From positions 26,571 to 90,570 of the forward strand of contig CAJNOL010000965.1 of assembly GCA_905250125.1 (NCBI GenBank): a stretch of 64,000 bases of DNA. The letters are read 5' to 3'. Both the position numbers and the translations under genes were made by a program. Positions 12,050 to 23,552 of the stretch are shown one piece after another. The number at the start of each line of letters is the position of its first letter. Position 1 is the first letter of the stretch. This DNA comes from Rotaria sordida (lineage: Eukaryota > Rotifera > Eurotatoria > Philodinida > Philodinidae). The notes below the pieces were generated by a model, which did not search any database, was not told the DNA's origin, and saw nothing but the letters and a program-made list of their open reading frames with translations.

Positions 12050-13100
12050 CTTATACTAGAATATGCAACGAAAACAAAATACATGTCACAATGCAATAAC
12101 AATCAAAACAAACTAACAATGATATTTGATAGAAATGGTCATCGAAAATAGTATTCAGAAAAGGTTTCTTCTGATCAAGATTCGATCCACGAAGACAATA
12201 CTGCTTTATTTTCATTTTTCACTATGAAAAATCAATAATCTATTTTAGATGTTCATTGGAGTGAAAAATCATCGAATAATATTGTTCAATCGAAATTAAT
12301 TTTCAAATCAAAATGTAATATATTCCACTAATGTAGATATATGTAACAAACGTAAAGAAGTCTATTTTTGGCTTCATAATTGCAATACTCATGTTTTATC
12401 AGAAGATTTGAAACGTTGAGGAATTTTAACTCAAATTTTACAATATTATTCAAATGCTTTAGCATAATATTGATTCATATTAATATAAACAAAATTAGAG
12501 AGAACCAACCATAGCTGATGTTAGGGGTGTCATTTACCGTTTAATTTATAATAAATCTAAATTATCATATTCCTATATGATACTTTATATAAGAAATATA
12601 TCCAAGTTTCAATATTATATTAATGTATAATTTATATGTTATATAATATTTGCATGCAATCAATAGCTCTTAGTCTGCAAAAAGATTTCACCACTTATCA
12701 TTATGAGTTTTTCGAAAAAGAGTCAAAATAGATCTTATTGACTAAGAAAATGAAAGATGCTGTAAATACGCGTTCACCAATTCCTATTCTGAACTTGGAA
12801 TGGACTCGAATAGATCGGAATCGATCTAGAAATGATTAAAACTGTTTAGAATTTATTTGTAACTGGTTGAAAATGATGAGAATTTACATTGATTAGTGGT
12901 ACGAAGTTACTGTCAAATAGGCAACACAATCGGCCAGAAACTAATTGATGGAGAAAATTCGAATATGATTATTTCGTTGAGGAAAGATTTTTTTGAGAAA
13001 ATCTAATGAATATTATTAAGGCTCAACCGAAGATAATCAGGGCCGGAAAATTCGGATCTGCAATCAGTTTCTCAACTAGAGATGCATCAATTCATGAAGA
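12050..13100. other. Gene-free AT-rich region
   Basis: No coding pattern seen. A TTAGGGGTGTCA word at about 12520 matches the terminal word of the element at 17774-18205, and could be a lone end of the same repeat family. Confidence 0.4.
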
Positions 13101-13207
13101 ATCATGTCAAAAGTTATCTCTTTCTGCGTAGAAAACCTAAGTCCTTACCGATTCTCTTCCAGGTTAATGGTGTGTTGGGTCATATGGCAGTCAAGTAAGA
13201 AGGAAAA

Positions 13208-13305
13208 GGGTGGGTATGGGTGTGGGCGAAGAGTACATCCAAACCCGCATTTACACCCCATACATCCACCTACACCCCACCCACATCCACACACACTCAC
13301 GAACG
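13208..13305. repeat. Fold-back array of TGTGGG-type repeats inside a broken HEAT gene
   Basis: G-rich arm GGGTGGGTATGGGTGTGGG, a short loop, then a C-rich arm with CACCCACATCCACACAC. It sits immediately before the HEAT-repeat coding remnant and is in frame with it for a stretch, which creates a misleading long open frame. Confidence 0.7.
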
Positions 13306-14010
13306 ATGTCATCGCAGAATTAATCGCCGCACTGGGAAATGCGAGTGTTGACGTCAAAAAGAAGGCTTGCGAAGGTCTTAGTGATATCGGTGAGAAAGCC
13401 GGAACGAAGGACGTCATGCCAGAGCTGATAAATGTGTTGAAGGATGACAGTTATCGTGTTAGAGATAAAGCGTATAGGACTCTTGGCCGAATGAGCGAAA
13501 AGCAGCGATGAATGACGTGGTCACAATGCTAGTGTGTGCCTCATGGGAGGTGCGAAACATTATGTTAGAGAGATGGCTTGTAAAACGTTATTGGTGAAAT
13601 TGCAGCGATTAAAAATGTCATCACAGTCCTGGTGATTACAATGAAAATAAAAGGTACCATAAGGAACTAACAAAGGTTTCGTGAACTAAAAAATAGTTTT
13701 GTGATTACTACGGAACTTAAAAATAGTTTCGTATATGGTATGGAATTTATGAAAGGTTTTGAATTTTGAAACGAAATTGAAATCTTTTAGAGGTTTCGTA
13801 GAAAATCTACGAAACTCTTAAAGAAGATTCCGGTATCATTGCCAATCATTTTCAATGTATCTTAGGTTTTTACGAAACCTATTTGAAGGCTTCGATCTCG
13901 TTTCAAAAATGGTTCCGTATGGTATCTTCTTTTTTTAGTGTAAGGGATGCGTGCGATGCTATCAGAGAAGAAGACTATAAAGGTGTGTGCTACATGCTAA
14001 AATATTATGA
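13306..14010 (+). pseudogene. HEAT-repeat protein remnant, frameshifted and interrupted by repeats
   Basis: From 13306 the frame encodes two clear HEAT repeats: DVIAELIAALGNASVDVKKK with ACEGLSDIGEKA, then DVMPELINVLKDDSYRVRDK with AYRTLGRM. It stops at 13511. A third repeat continues in another frame directly afterwards (AMNDVVTMLV, then SWEVRN), so a frameshift lies near 13497-13505. After a fold-back element (about 13652-13930), a short stretch reading VRDACDAI resumes the same periodic pattern. HEAT repeats form protein-binding solenoids; the parent protein cannot be named. Upstream coding sequence is cut by the TGTGGG fold-back. Confidence 0.6.
13652..13930. repeat. Fold-back element built from TTTCGTA words
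   Basis: Begins GGTACCATAAGGAACT and ends with the inverted form (GGTTCCGTATGGTATC). Inside, AGGTTTCGTA-like words are repeated on one side and TACGAAACCT-like words on the other. It lies within the HEAT pseudogene. Confidence 0.6.
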
Positions 14011-14554
14011 AAGCACAGAAATGTCTTCTCAAAGATGAAGAAAATGTGGACCGGATAATATTTATTGCAGTGGTGAAGTCGGCATTACATACTTTTCAAC
14101 ATATTCTCTCTTACGTAACATTAGTCAGTGATCAATTATATTATTTTCACATTATATAGATTATTTTGCATAGGTAATCGAATGAGTAGGATTGAAAGAA
14201 AAAATTTCGTCACATTATGATCCTTTTATCATGTCCTTGATATAATAGTGCAGTGTCTTTAACGAGTACAAATTTCAATGTCAAATTACTACTCATTCAA
14301 TATTTACTTTGATGACGAAAGTCTTTTTATCAGACATTGAGTTTTTACATAAAACATGTTAATCGTAATGTGATGCTGCTTAATAAGGATAATGTTTTAT
14401 GTTATGTTTTTCGTGCCTCTAGAGTTGAAGTGTGAATATGTGTTTGCTTATTCGAAAGGTAAGGGCATGACTTTTTAAGATAAGTCTTTAAAGATAAAAG
14501 AACGAAAAAATATCCATAAAACAAAAAGGCTAACTATTTGTATATCATAAGTTT

Positions 14555-15445
14555 GTGAAAGAAATAAAACAAGATTGTGTGTGTGTGAAAATGAACTATC
14601 CATTGTTTGTTGAATCAGATCACACAACAAAGTATAAAGCATTTCGTCGTCATTATCCACGAGAATTATATACAAAAATTTTAGAATTTTATTTTAATAC
14701 AACCAATCTCAATCTCGATGATAGTGATAAGAAAATACCATGCGCTTTGGATGTGGGCTGTGGTAGTGGACAAGCAACTGTTGATTTAAGTCATTATTGT
14801 CATCGAGTTATTGGAATCGATGGTAGTGAAAATCAATTGAAAAATGCACCATTGAAAGAGAATATTGAATATCAGTGCCAAATTGCCGAAAATTTAACAT
14901 TTCTACCATCTAATTCAATTGATCTTGTAACAGTAGCAATAGCATTACATTGGTTCAATATCCAAACATTTTTTGAACAGGTTGATCATATTTTAAAACC
15001 AAACGGTGGTGTCTTAAGTATTTGGTGCCACGAGACTTCATTAGATAATTTAAAAGCCGATGAGATACTAAAAAATTTATCTATATATGATTTGCGTAGT
15101 TGTTGGAATGATAAAACACAGATAGTAATTGAGAATTATGAATCAATAATTGATAAATTTCCATATCAACAAACAAAAATAAAACATCTTATCGAACATG
15201 AGGAAGAAATGTCGATTGACCAATTTGTAAATATGATTGAAACATGGAGTCTATGTCAAACGTATCGTAAACGCTATGGAGAAGAGAAATTAAAACAATT
15301 ATTAGAAACATTTACAAATAATTTGGCTAAATGTTATGCAGAATCATCAAATGATATTAATAGTAATAACAATAATAATGCTATTTCCGATAAGAAAATG
15401 ATTGTTAAATGGACAGTTCATTTGCATTTAATGAAAAAGCAATAA
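14555..15445 (+). CDS. Class I SAM-dependent methyltransferase (Methyltransf_11 type)
   Basis: Single-exon gene, 296 residues from the first ATG. A second ATG at 14591 (MNYPLFVESDH) fits relatives better, because this small-molecule methyltransferase group starts just before the Y..(F/Y)R..YP motif, here KYKAFRRHYP. The SAM-binding loop is LDVGCGSGQATVDL (65-78), the acidic end of strand 2 is IGIDGSENQL, and motif IV/post-I is SIDLVTVAIALHWFN. It resembles fungal and slime-mould trans-aconitate-type or generic UbiE-like cytosolic enzymes; the substrate is unknown. The C terminus carries a poly-Asn stretch. Nothing looks broken, and base composition matches the neighbours. Confidence 0.85.
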   Translation: MKEIKQDCVCVKMNYPLFVESDHTTKYKAFRRHYPRELYTKILEFYFNTTNLNLDDSDKKIPCALDVGCGSGQATVDLSHYCHRVIGIDGSENQLKNAPLKENIEYQCQIAENLTFLPSNSIDLVTVAIALHWFNIQTFFEQVDHILKPNGGVLSIWCHETSLDNLKADEILKNLSIYDLRSCWNDKTQIVIENYESIIDKFPYQQTKIKHLIEHEEEMSIDQFVNMIETWSLCQTYRKRYGEEKLKQLLETFTNNLAKCYAESSNDINSNNNNNAISDKKMIVKWTVHLHLMKKQ

Positions 15446-15672
15446 CCGATGCTTTGACGTTGGAAACACTTATGACTTTGAAGTACAACGCATGTTCCTA
15501 ATAAGAACAGTTTTTTCGGAGGTGAGACGATTTTTCTTTTTTTTTTACCCATTTTAAATAAAATCAAAAACTTTTGATACTATTGAGTAGAGAAAAGTCT
15601 GCTCAAACGAATGATAAAAACTACCTGAGTAACTAGCGGTAGTTTGTGAATGATTGAATTTGTTCTTATTAG

Positions 15673-15735
15673 GAGAGTGTGGGTGTGGATCTGGACGTAG
15701 AGATGATCCAGATCCACACTCACACTCACACACCT
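15673..15735. repeat. Compact fold-back of TGTGGG-type repeat
   Basis: GAGTGTGGGTGTGGATCTGG is answered, after about 13 bases, by CCAGATCCACACTCACACTC, a near-perfect hairpin. Member of the G-rich fold-back family. Confidence 0.75.
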
Positions 15736-15944
15736 AAATTCCATGTCTTACATTCTGTGTCTTTTTCTTTCCAATATGGATCAGTTGAAATGAAGTAGCA
15801 GGACAGTTTAGTCCAATCAAAATAGGTTGTTTCGAGTTTTTAGACTCGTGTAGACAAAGATTGATGGAACATTCTAAAAAAAAAAGGGCTAGTCTTAATG
15901 TGCACAGATAACGCCATAGATTATTCATGCTTACCATTGAAGAC

Positions 15945-16135
15945 ATTTCACACTAGTCAAGTTGCTCGTCTCCGACAGGTTGCGAATGGCCTGGCATCTT
16001 GACTAGTCCAGGCGTAGTTAAGGAACATTTCTCCTAAAGGTGACTAGTCATGACAAGTGTGAAGATACTTTAGACTAGACCTGACGAGTGTTGCGGATAT
16101 TTTGGATTAGTCATGTCGATTGTCTTCACTTATTT
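15945..16135. repeat. ACTAGTC-word repeat cluster
   Basis: The palindromic word GACTAGTC and close variants occur several times in both orientations (near 15953, 16000, 16043, 16072 and 16116). A related cluster lies at 31905-32465. Confidence 0.5.
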
Positions 16136-16150
16136 CTTGTTCACTTGAGT

Positions 16151-16550
16151 AATGGCTATCATCATCAAATTTTTATTAATACAGATAAACTTCACAAACA
16201 TTGTTCAAAGGTATCATTGTTGACTGAAATACAAAAATTCAGTCTTTCACTAATTTAAAAAAAAACTATTACTCAGGATCTTTTCTCTACTACTCCCAGT
16301 TCTTGTATTGTTCTGACCTTACTTGTACTGTCGTTTATCTGTAAAGTGACTGTTCAAATTATGAATGATTTAAAGCTTAGATTATATCAAAGAAATTGAA
16401 GCAATAGGAAAAAGATCCTGCGTAATAGATTTCTTTTTTTGAAAATTAGCGAAAGACTGAATTTTCGTATTTCTGTCAAAGATGATACCTTTGAGCAATG
16501 TTTGTGAAGTTTGTCCATATTAATAAAAACTTGACGATGATATCCATCAT
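16151..16550. mobile_element. MITE-like element with ~140-bp terminal inverted repeats
   Basis: The left arm starts AATGGCTATCATCATCAA and runs to about 16295. The right arm (about 16400-16550) is its reverse complement with a small number of mismatches, ending GATGATATCCATCAT. Shared words include AAACTTCACAAACATTG and AAATTCAGTCTTTCGC-like. There is no coding capacity, so it is non-autonomous. The target-site duplication could not be fixed by eye. Confidence 0.7.
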
Positions 16551-16861
16551 AGAAAGAAATATTTAATTAAGTTTAATAAAATAGAAGAATTAGACGAAAT
16601 GATTTTTCGCAAGCAGCTTTTAGACACACTGTGTATATATATTGTCACAGAAAGCGAAGAGGAACACTTGTGTCCTTTAAAAATATTGTGATATTAGATT
16701 TATATATGGTTAATTATATTAAAATAAAAATTATACATCTCTCTTTTATCAAAACGTCAATAGAACATGTCTTTTTTCTCAACTAATCTTGTTAGTTATT
16801 ATTAACACATTCTTATTTGAAACAATTAAATCAACTTTTAAATAAAAACAATAAAAATGAA

Positions 16862-17491
16862 TTAAAGTACATTCAATTTTAAATAAATTTTATCATTTAT
16901 GTGTTCAATTCTATACTGATGAAGTATTTGTTCATCATCAATTATTGTTTGTAATATTTGTATCATATCATAATTTACTTTCTCTATCCATAAACATAAT
17001 GAAACAAGATCTTTAACATATGCATTCTTTTCAATAAAAATAAATCGAATAAGTGATAATAGTTCAATATCATTTGTACATTCTATTTGTAAATGTTGTA
17101 TATGTGAACAAAACGTTAGAAGAAAATCAACTTGTTCGATTTTTGTTACATGACACATATTAACTTTTGTAATATTTGTAGTAGTCGATAAATTATGATG
17201 TTTTGATTTTTGACTGCATCCATGTGATTTTAATAATCGACTTGAATATGAAATTGTCAATGAATCAAGATTGTGTAAATTTTCCAATAGTTCGATCAAT
17301 ACACAAGAAGGTAACATACTACTATTTATAGTTAAACAGGTGATATTAGTTGAAGTAATAATAGATTTAATATAATCATTGAGTAAAAAGTCATGCTCTC
17401 TTTCATCAATACTGCTAATAACAAGCTGAACACCTTGAGAAGATAGTATGGAAGAATTGTGCATATGTTCTGGATACAAATTAGGAACTCT
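16862..17491 (-). pseudogene. 3' exon of an F-box/LRR-like protein (no 5' part visible)
   Basis: An open exon of about 210 codons starts after an acceptor at 17492 (VPNLYPEHMHNSSIL) and ends at a TAA at 16862. The content alternates Leu/Ile-rich segments with His/Asn (SCVLIELLENLHNLDSLTIS, then TFCSHIQHLQIEC), as in the C-terminal LRR part of the F-box family that is abundant in bdelloids. No F-box exon is seen upstream between 17492 and 17770, where repeats begin. It is probably a 3' fragment. A distant or short first exon cannot be excluded, so 'pseudogene' is an inference from the missing 5' half. Confidence 0.5.
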
Positions 17492-17773
17492 ATTTGAAAG
17501 ATAAAACTATTATCATTGTAATGTATATTATATTAAAAAATAACAAAACTGTTAGCATAATTCCTGCGGGATTAAAATGTGACATATGATGAAACTGTAA
17601 ACATTATAAATGAAGTAATTTATCAACATACGTTTCGGTTTATGAATTACTATCTACTGTTATTCGAACATTCATGGTGAAAGATGTTAACTTTAATATG
17701 TTACAGTAAATGTATAAAAAGAAAAAAAGATATATATCTTACATACAGTCGTGTTTCACAAACAACGTCCCAG

Positions 17774-18205
17774 TTAGGGGTGTCAGCGTTCCCCGTTCCT
17801 CAGCATTCCGTTCCTAGGAACGGGAACGCTTGTCAAAATCGCATTTCCACGCTATATTTCAACATGGCGAGGTCTCTAGACATATTCACTTTTCTTTTTA
17901 TGTTTGAGTGTTCAGCGTTCCCCGTTCCTGAGAACGGGGAACGGGGTAGCGTTCCCCATTCCCAGGAACGGGAACGGAGTAGCGTTCCCCGTTCTTAGGA
18001 ACGGGGTAGCGTTCCCCGTTCCTAGGAACGGGGCACATTGACATTCCTAATTTTTATGAAATTGGCTTCCCTTCGGTGAATTAGTAAAATTTCTGTTAAA
18101 AGTGAAAGAAACGTATGTTGCGTTCCAGTTTCTAGGAACGGAACACTGAGGAACGGGGTAGCGTTCCCCGTTCCTAGGAACGGAACGCAAAGTTGACACC
18201 CCTAA
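17774..18205. mobile_element. Fold-back element made of GTTCCCCGTTCC / GGAACGGGG words
   Basis: Ends are inverted: TTAGGGGTGTCA on the left and TGACACCCCTAA on the right. Inside, the palindromic unit CCGTTCCTAGGAACGG is repeated several times in tandem, with GCGTTCCCC spacers. The terminal words recall hAT-type ends (TAGGGGTG), but I could not find a matching 8-bp duplication. An open frame at 17684-17998 is an artefact of this repeat. Confidence 0.7.
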
Positions 18206-18322
18206 TCGAGAGTATCAAGAAGTCAAAAAACGCAAAAAAAAATTTTGGGAAGTTCCTGAAGGATTCCTGGGAACTCTCCCAAAAATTCTTTTTGCTTTTT
18301 CTTGACTTCTTGATACTCCCGA
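18206..18322. repeat. Inverted repeat immediately beside the previous element
   Basis: GAGAGTATCAAGAAGTCAAA is mirrored by the complementary TTGACTTCTTGATACTC about 90 bases later, with GGGAAGTTCC and GGGAACTCTCCC in the loop. It could form a long hairpin. Possibly a second element nested or juxtaposed. Confidence 0.6.
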
Positions 18323-18419
18323 TAGATATTCCATCACAAATTTTCTTATGTTTTGCTCAACTCTCCCAGAATTTCCAGATAGAGACTGACCGGGAGCTTC
18401 GTTAACTTGTCGGAACTCC

Positions 18420-20180
18420 TTGGGAAGTTGCTTATCAACTGATTATAGAAATGTGGCTTTTCTAAAGGGATTGATGAGATGAATCTGGGCCCGGCTCGAA
18501 AGTCCTTCCTGATTTTCGGACCGAACCGAAATTCATGTAATCCTAATAAAATCATAACTCAATCATACGAATGAGAAGAAATAGAAAACACCCGATAAAG
18601 GAATCAGTTTTCATCTATTTTATAGTTTGCAGCAGGTCTCAGGCTTTCTCCCGACAAATTTAATTCTTATTTATAGTTTTCCTGTCTTTTCTCAATCGTA
18701 TAACTGAACCATTATATTATTACATAAAACTGAAGTCTTGACTATGGTATTTATTTGTTCAAAAATAGAGACCATGGATCCATATATTAGATATGTAAGT
18801 GGCATGAGTAGCTGCTTGTATTGTCGTATTATTAGTATTATATTAATCTCTCTTTGATTTCGATGCGGAGAATAGTCTTGCAGCGTCTTACTAAACTTCA
18901 TCAGAAAAATCAAATTGATAATGTTTATCCGATAAGATCTAGAAATATAGAGAAAAGATTCGATCAGATTATGTAGAGATCTATATCTAAAATATACTGA
19001 ACTTATTTTCGAATGAAACTTCATCTTTCATTCTAAAAGAAACATTGAAAACACATGTTCAATACTGAAACAATATAATTAGTATAAAACAATTAAAGAA
19101 TTTCGCAATGATTTTACCAATTAATAAAGTGTGCGAGTCAGTCGACGATTTCAAGAACTTAAAGGTCGGGTATTGAAGTAGATCATTGCAGAACGATGTT
19201 GAAACCTTAGAACTATTGTGCATTTCAAAAAAAGGACGGTGAGTATTTTTCAAATAACTTTCAATAGAAGCAAGATAAGGAGCTACAGTTTTCACTGTTG
19301 GAAAGTGAAGATAGAGCCATATTGAACTGTATATTATAGAATAATCTGACCTAGTTTTTTCAAGAACTTACATCGATATTTTTCAATGGTAGCATGCTCT
19401 CTAAGGTGAATAAAGTGAATTTTCAATAATCAGATGTGTATTCGAATCGCTAATAGAAGATCTATAAAACTGCGCAAGGCCCAGATTCGAAACAATGACA
19501 TCGGCATAAAGACCAATATATTTGTATAATTCGTTATTTAAATAATATGAATTCAATATTTGAAGATCAAGAATATTAATATTCGATTTAAATTTCAGTT
19601 AAAATCTATTTTAATGAAGATTTGTAGATTAGAAAATGTTTATATTTATTTGTTCTAGTGTAATATATCGAAAAAAAAAAATTGTAAATGTGATATTTGA
19701 TTGAATCCATTCCCTTTTTTTTCTGACGTCAATCTTCTCATTTCTCTTTTTTTCTCTTCAGCACCTTGCTTTTCCATTCCAATCGTATATTTGCAGAACA
19801 ACAAGACGAAGAAGAAAAAGAAGAAGAAGAGTAATAATAACAACAACAAGAATATGAATGGTTCGACTGTCGAAAGTGATATTATCATAATTAATAACTA
19901 TTCTCTCTATTTATAGTAGGACATATTTGGGTTCTTGTCTTCATTATATTGACATTTTCTTGTTATACAATCTAACAAGATTAATCGTATCACATCAACA
20001 AACATTTTTGCAAAAATCTTATAGATAATGATTTTTATCAGATCAATTTATTGTACAGACATTTATTTAAATAATGTTAAGGCTTTATCAGATGTAATTC
20101 AAATAATTACAAAACAAAAAAAAAACAAAGAATTCTAAATGGATAAAATAATGAGATTCACCAATTGAAGAGATTTGATT
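18420..20180. other. Gene-free region
   Basis: Mostly AT-rich. A GGGCCCGGCTCGAAAG stretch near 18487-18530 resembles the GGGTCC-word elements at 21.5 and 32.0 kb. An AAG/AAC-rich run lies at 19806-19855. The open frames here are low-complexity or patternless. Confidence 0.4.
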
Positions 20181-20182
20181 GA

Positions 20183-22748
20183 CTATAAAGTTGAAATAAT
20201 TAAAGGATCTTCTTGTTCTGGAGATTGTAATGTCAAAGAAGGAGGAGGAGGAGGAGGAGGAGGAGAAGAAGGCTGATTATTCGGTATTTTATGTTGTCTT
20301 ATTGTGACAATAAGTAAAATAATTAAAAGAAAAAATGAAATTCCTTTAATAATAATAGCTGTACCAAATAATGTAAATGGAAGTCGATCTCCATTATATA
20401 TAAAACATGATCCACGACGATCGCATGTTGCTTGTGACCAAAATAAACATTGATTATCAATAATAATTCCAAATAAAATTGGTGCAGGAATTTGAGCAAG
20501 AATTTTCATAATACAATTTTCTAAACCTAAACCAAATGATTGAAGTTCATGTTGAACTGAACGTAATATTATTATTAATTGTGGTGTTGCCATTAATGTT
20601 TGAAAAAATGTTACAATAAATAATATTAATAAAAATAAAAATGTTTCAGTAAAACATATATTTTGACATGAACCTAAACGAACATTTCGTCCTTTTGGTA
20701 AACATGTACAATTTGAATAATCCTTTAATAAACAATTAATTATTATTAGTCAAATCAATATAAATATATATATATGTATCTTACTGTTCCATTTATATAC
20801 ATACAACCAGCATGACATGGTGAAAGATAAGTTATTTGTTCTTGATAACAAATTGGTTGATATATATGTGGCGAACAATTACATAATTTTGAACATTGTG
20901 TATTACCTTTATATATTGTTGTTGATTGACATTTTAAAAATAAAAGTGCAATTAAACCGAACCATGATATTGAACATGTAATTAAAATCATTTTTATACA
21001 TTGAAGAATACCCATATGAAAACGACGAACTAAATATCCACCTGTAAATGTACCAAATACAGCTGCTGGAACAATAATTGAACCAGTTAATGTACTTGAC
21101 AATGATGAAGATAAATTAAATACAGATTCAATATATTTTACCATAAATGTTGTAAATGATACAACAAGTATCTAAATTTAAATATTAATTATTTTAATTT
21201 ATCAAAGATTATTCACAAATCATATCATCATTGAAAGAGTAACACTTATTAAAAGACTTTTCAAGAAATGCCTGTTGGAGAAGGTTTCGAACTTCTGTAG
21301 AGATCTGCTGCTAGTAAACAGTATTGAGAAGGTTACTCTTGACTATCGGTAGCCATTTGTCTATCTATAGGGCTAGTAAACCTTCAGGTAGACTATAAAC
21401 TCAACTTGCTAATGAAAAGATAATTTTATCTTCGAAAGGTATTTCAATATTCTTTCTTTTTCTTTTTTCAAGGAATTGTAGCGCAAGAAATGATGATTCA
21501 AGAAATAAGATGGTTAAATTTAGGAAACTACGGGTCCACATTTTTCTGAACCCGGGCCTGAACCAGACCCGACAATAAATTAAACTTTGAATTTGGGTCT
21601 GAAAAGATCTGCAGTTTCATCGTTAAATTACATGTGAACCTAAGCAGTCAAATAGAATGATTATAGAAGAAATGAAAAAATTATTCGTTCATCTAGTAGT
21701 TCCTTACAATAACTGATCAGTATAGTTGATCGGGTCCAAGAATTTTTGGACCCGGATCCGACTGATGAAAAAATTTGTTGAACCTGGACCAGACCGATCA
21801 AAATTGTTGGATTCGCACCTAGTTGATTGATCTTTATGAGTAGAGCCTGTTGGGTTGGTGTCGGATCCGGGTCTATAAAATGTTCAATACACCGGATTCG
21901 GGCCCAAAATTTTTAGACCCGACGAGCTCTAGCTCAGGTCCGGATAGGATCGGATGGGCTCTACTAGTCAGCCGTTGTTATCAGGCGATTGGTAATAGAA
22001 AAAACCTCATGATTTACTGTGAAAAGTAGTGATCACTCGTTGCCAGTGCAGTGATAATCAGCATTTATGTCATTAAGCCTATGATATCTTTTCGATAGTT
22101 AATAACTTTTCTCTTAGTATTAACTACGTTGTATAAACCGTCATTGGTCCTCGAGAATAAAAAGTCATTCTATATTATAAGGCAACTCACAAGAAAAGTT
22201 TCCAGTGTTATAATAAAAGGTCATGGATTTTCCAAAAATTTTTTTCGGGAATCTAGCAGGTTTTAGAACCTAAAAAAATTAGATTTTTGAGTAAAATATC
22301 ACTATTTTTTAAATTAAAGTTACTATTTTTTCTTAGCAGAAAATCCTGGTTTTGGGACATTGTTGGCTAAAGATGCCTGTTTGAATACTAGAACTTTCTA
22401 AAAATCTTTAAGTCTCTAAGTAAATGGTAATAAAAAAACTAGCTCGAAGTAGAAAGTCATGGTCTTTAATTCTGACACGCTGATGGTTAATCATAACTCC
22501 AATCGTCTGTTTTCATGTGAGATTCGAATATTAATATACTTTTTATTTATTGATTATAGATGATAATTTTCGAAGAACGAAAGTAGTAATAAGATGATAA
22601 TACCTTCTCGCCGATTTTCCTATTTATTTGCAGAATCTCGTCAATAGTTTGATGTTCTTGCTAAGGTTTGTGACGCATGAAAAAACCAAGAGCAGGTCCT
22701 AATGCAACCATTCCATATAGAATACCTAAAACAACAGCTGATGCCACT
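20183..22748 (-). pseudogene. Organic anion transporter (OATP/SLCO), 5'-truncated
   Basis: Recognisable exons on the minus strand: about 22664-22748 (GILYGMVALGPALGFF, the conserved TM4-5 region), 20785-21171 and 20183-20722. The last two join in phase: TM segments with TGSIIVPAAVFGTFTGGYLV, then the extracellular Kazal-like Cys cluster (CSKLCNCSPHIYQPIC, SPCHAGC), final TM helices, and a poly-Pro/acidic tail. OATPs are 12-TM sodium-independent carriers of organic anions. The exon encoding ALGPALGFF runs into a stop with no clear donor, and is separated from the next exon by ~1.5 kb of repeat-rich DNA. No exons for TM1-4 exist before the neighbouring gene starts at 22857. I read this as a truncated, decaying copy. 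The 3' part is still open. Confidence 0.7.
21525..21970. repeat. GGGTCC/GGACCC-word element inside the OATP remnant
   Basis: Many words of the type CCCGGGCC, GGACCCGG, GGTCCGGA and GACCCGAC occur in both orientations within 440 bases that are far richer in GC than their surroundings. Related to the cluster at 32046-32420. It lies between the two halves of the OATP gene. Confidence 0.6.
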
Positions 22749-22767
22749 CTTTATTTATTCATTTCTT

Positions 22768-22800
22768 TTTTTTCTTATTCTTATTCTTATTCTTATTCTT
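22768..22800. repeat. (TTATTC)n microsatellite
   Basis: TTCTTA unit repeated about five times in the short gap between the head-to-head OATP remnant and the SUMF-like gene. Confidence 0.8.
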
Positions 22801-22856
22801 CATATTATTAAATATAACATTAGTTCAAATAGCAAAAAAAAGAAAACATATTAATC

Positions 22857-23549
22857 ATGAGGATATTTATTTTATTTCTACCAATTTTCATTCAATGTCA
22901 ACATATTGATGATTTAGTTGACAAACTTCGTCATTTAGAATCATTTGTTGAAATTCAAGGAGGAAATTTTCGAATGGGTACTAATGATCGACATGGAATT
23001 AATATGGAATTTCCGATCAAACAAGCACATGTTAAACCTTTTAGGTAAAACTACGATTTTTTTTTCTTCTCATCCAATATTGTTCTATATTTTATTTTTA
23101 TTTATTTTTGTTCAATAAAGAATATTTCAGTATCCGGTAACAGTTGCCGCTTTTCGTCGTTATACTCAAGATAAAACTCGTTATCGAACTCAAGCAGAAA
23201 TCAATGGATTTAGTTTTATTTTAGGAAATTCAACAAATAAATCTATCGTTAATATTACTTCTGAAGTTTGTTGTTGTTTTTTTCTCTTTCTTTTCTATAT
23301 TTGATTGAAACTAATTTATTAAAATCTAATTTATAGGATGAAGGTTTTATTGCTGTTGAAAATATTCGTTGGAATCGTCCTGAAGGTGAATTAATTGATA
23401 TATCTGATCGTTTAAAATATCCTGTAACACATGTATCATGGTATGATGCTCAAGCATATTGTTCTTGGAAAGGAATGAGATTACCAACAGAAATTGAATG
23501 GGAATATGCAGGACGGGGTGGACTTGATTCAATTTTGTATTCCGAGTGA
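22857..23549 (+). pseudogene. SUMF1/SUMF2-like (formylglycine-generating enzyme fold), 3'-truncated
   Basis: Three exons join in phase: 22857-23044, 23121-23265 and 23337-23549, 181 residues. A signal peptide (MRIFILFLPIFIQCQ) is followed by the FGE-sulfatase fold: [43 protein letters not shown], then [19 protein letters not shown] and [17 protein letters not shown]. These motifs are diagnostic of the family, which acts in the ER on sulfatases. Family members are 300-375 residues. This one ends in a stop right after GRGGL, so it lacks the C-terminal half that carries the catalytic cysteines of SUMF1. Sequence after the stop matches repeat ends, not the family. It is head-to-head with the OATP remnant, and both are broken. 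It could still be expressed as a truncated secreted protein. Confidence 0.75.
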
Positions 23550-23552
23550 TTT

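Noticed and set aside
17684-17998. 104-codon open frame on the plus strand
   Set aside because: Most of it lies in the GTTCCCC repeat and reads repeated VPRS-type words; no gene pattern.
19655-19916. Overlapping frames with poly-Leu/Phe or poly-Lys/Asn
   Set aside because: Low-complexity AAG/AAC tract; artefact.
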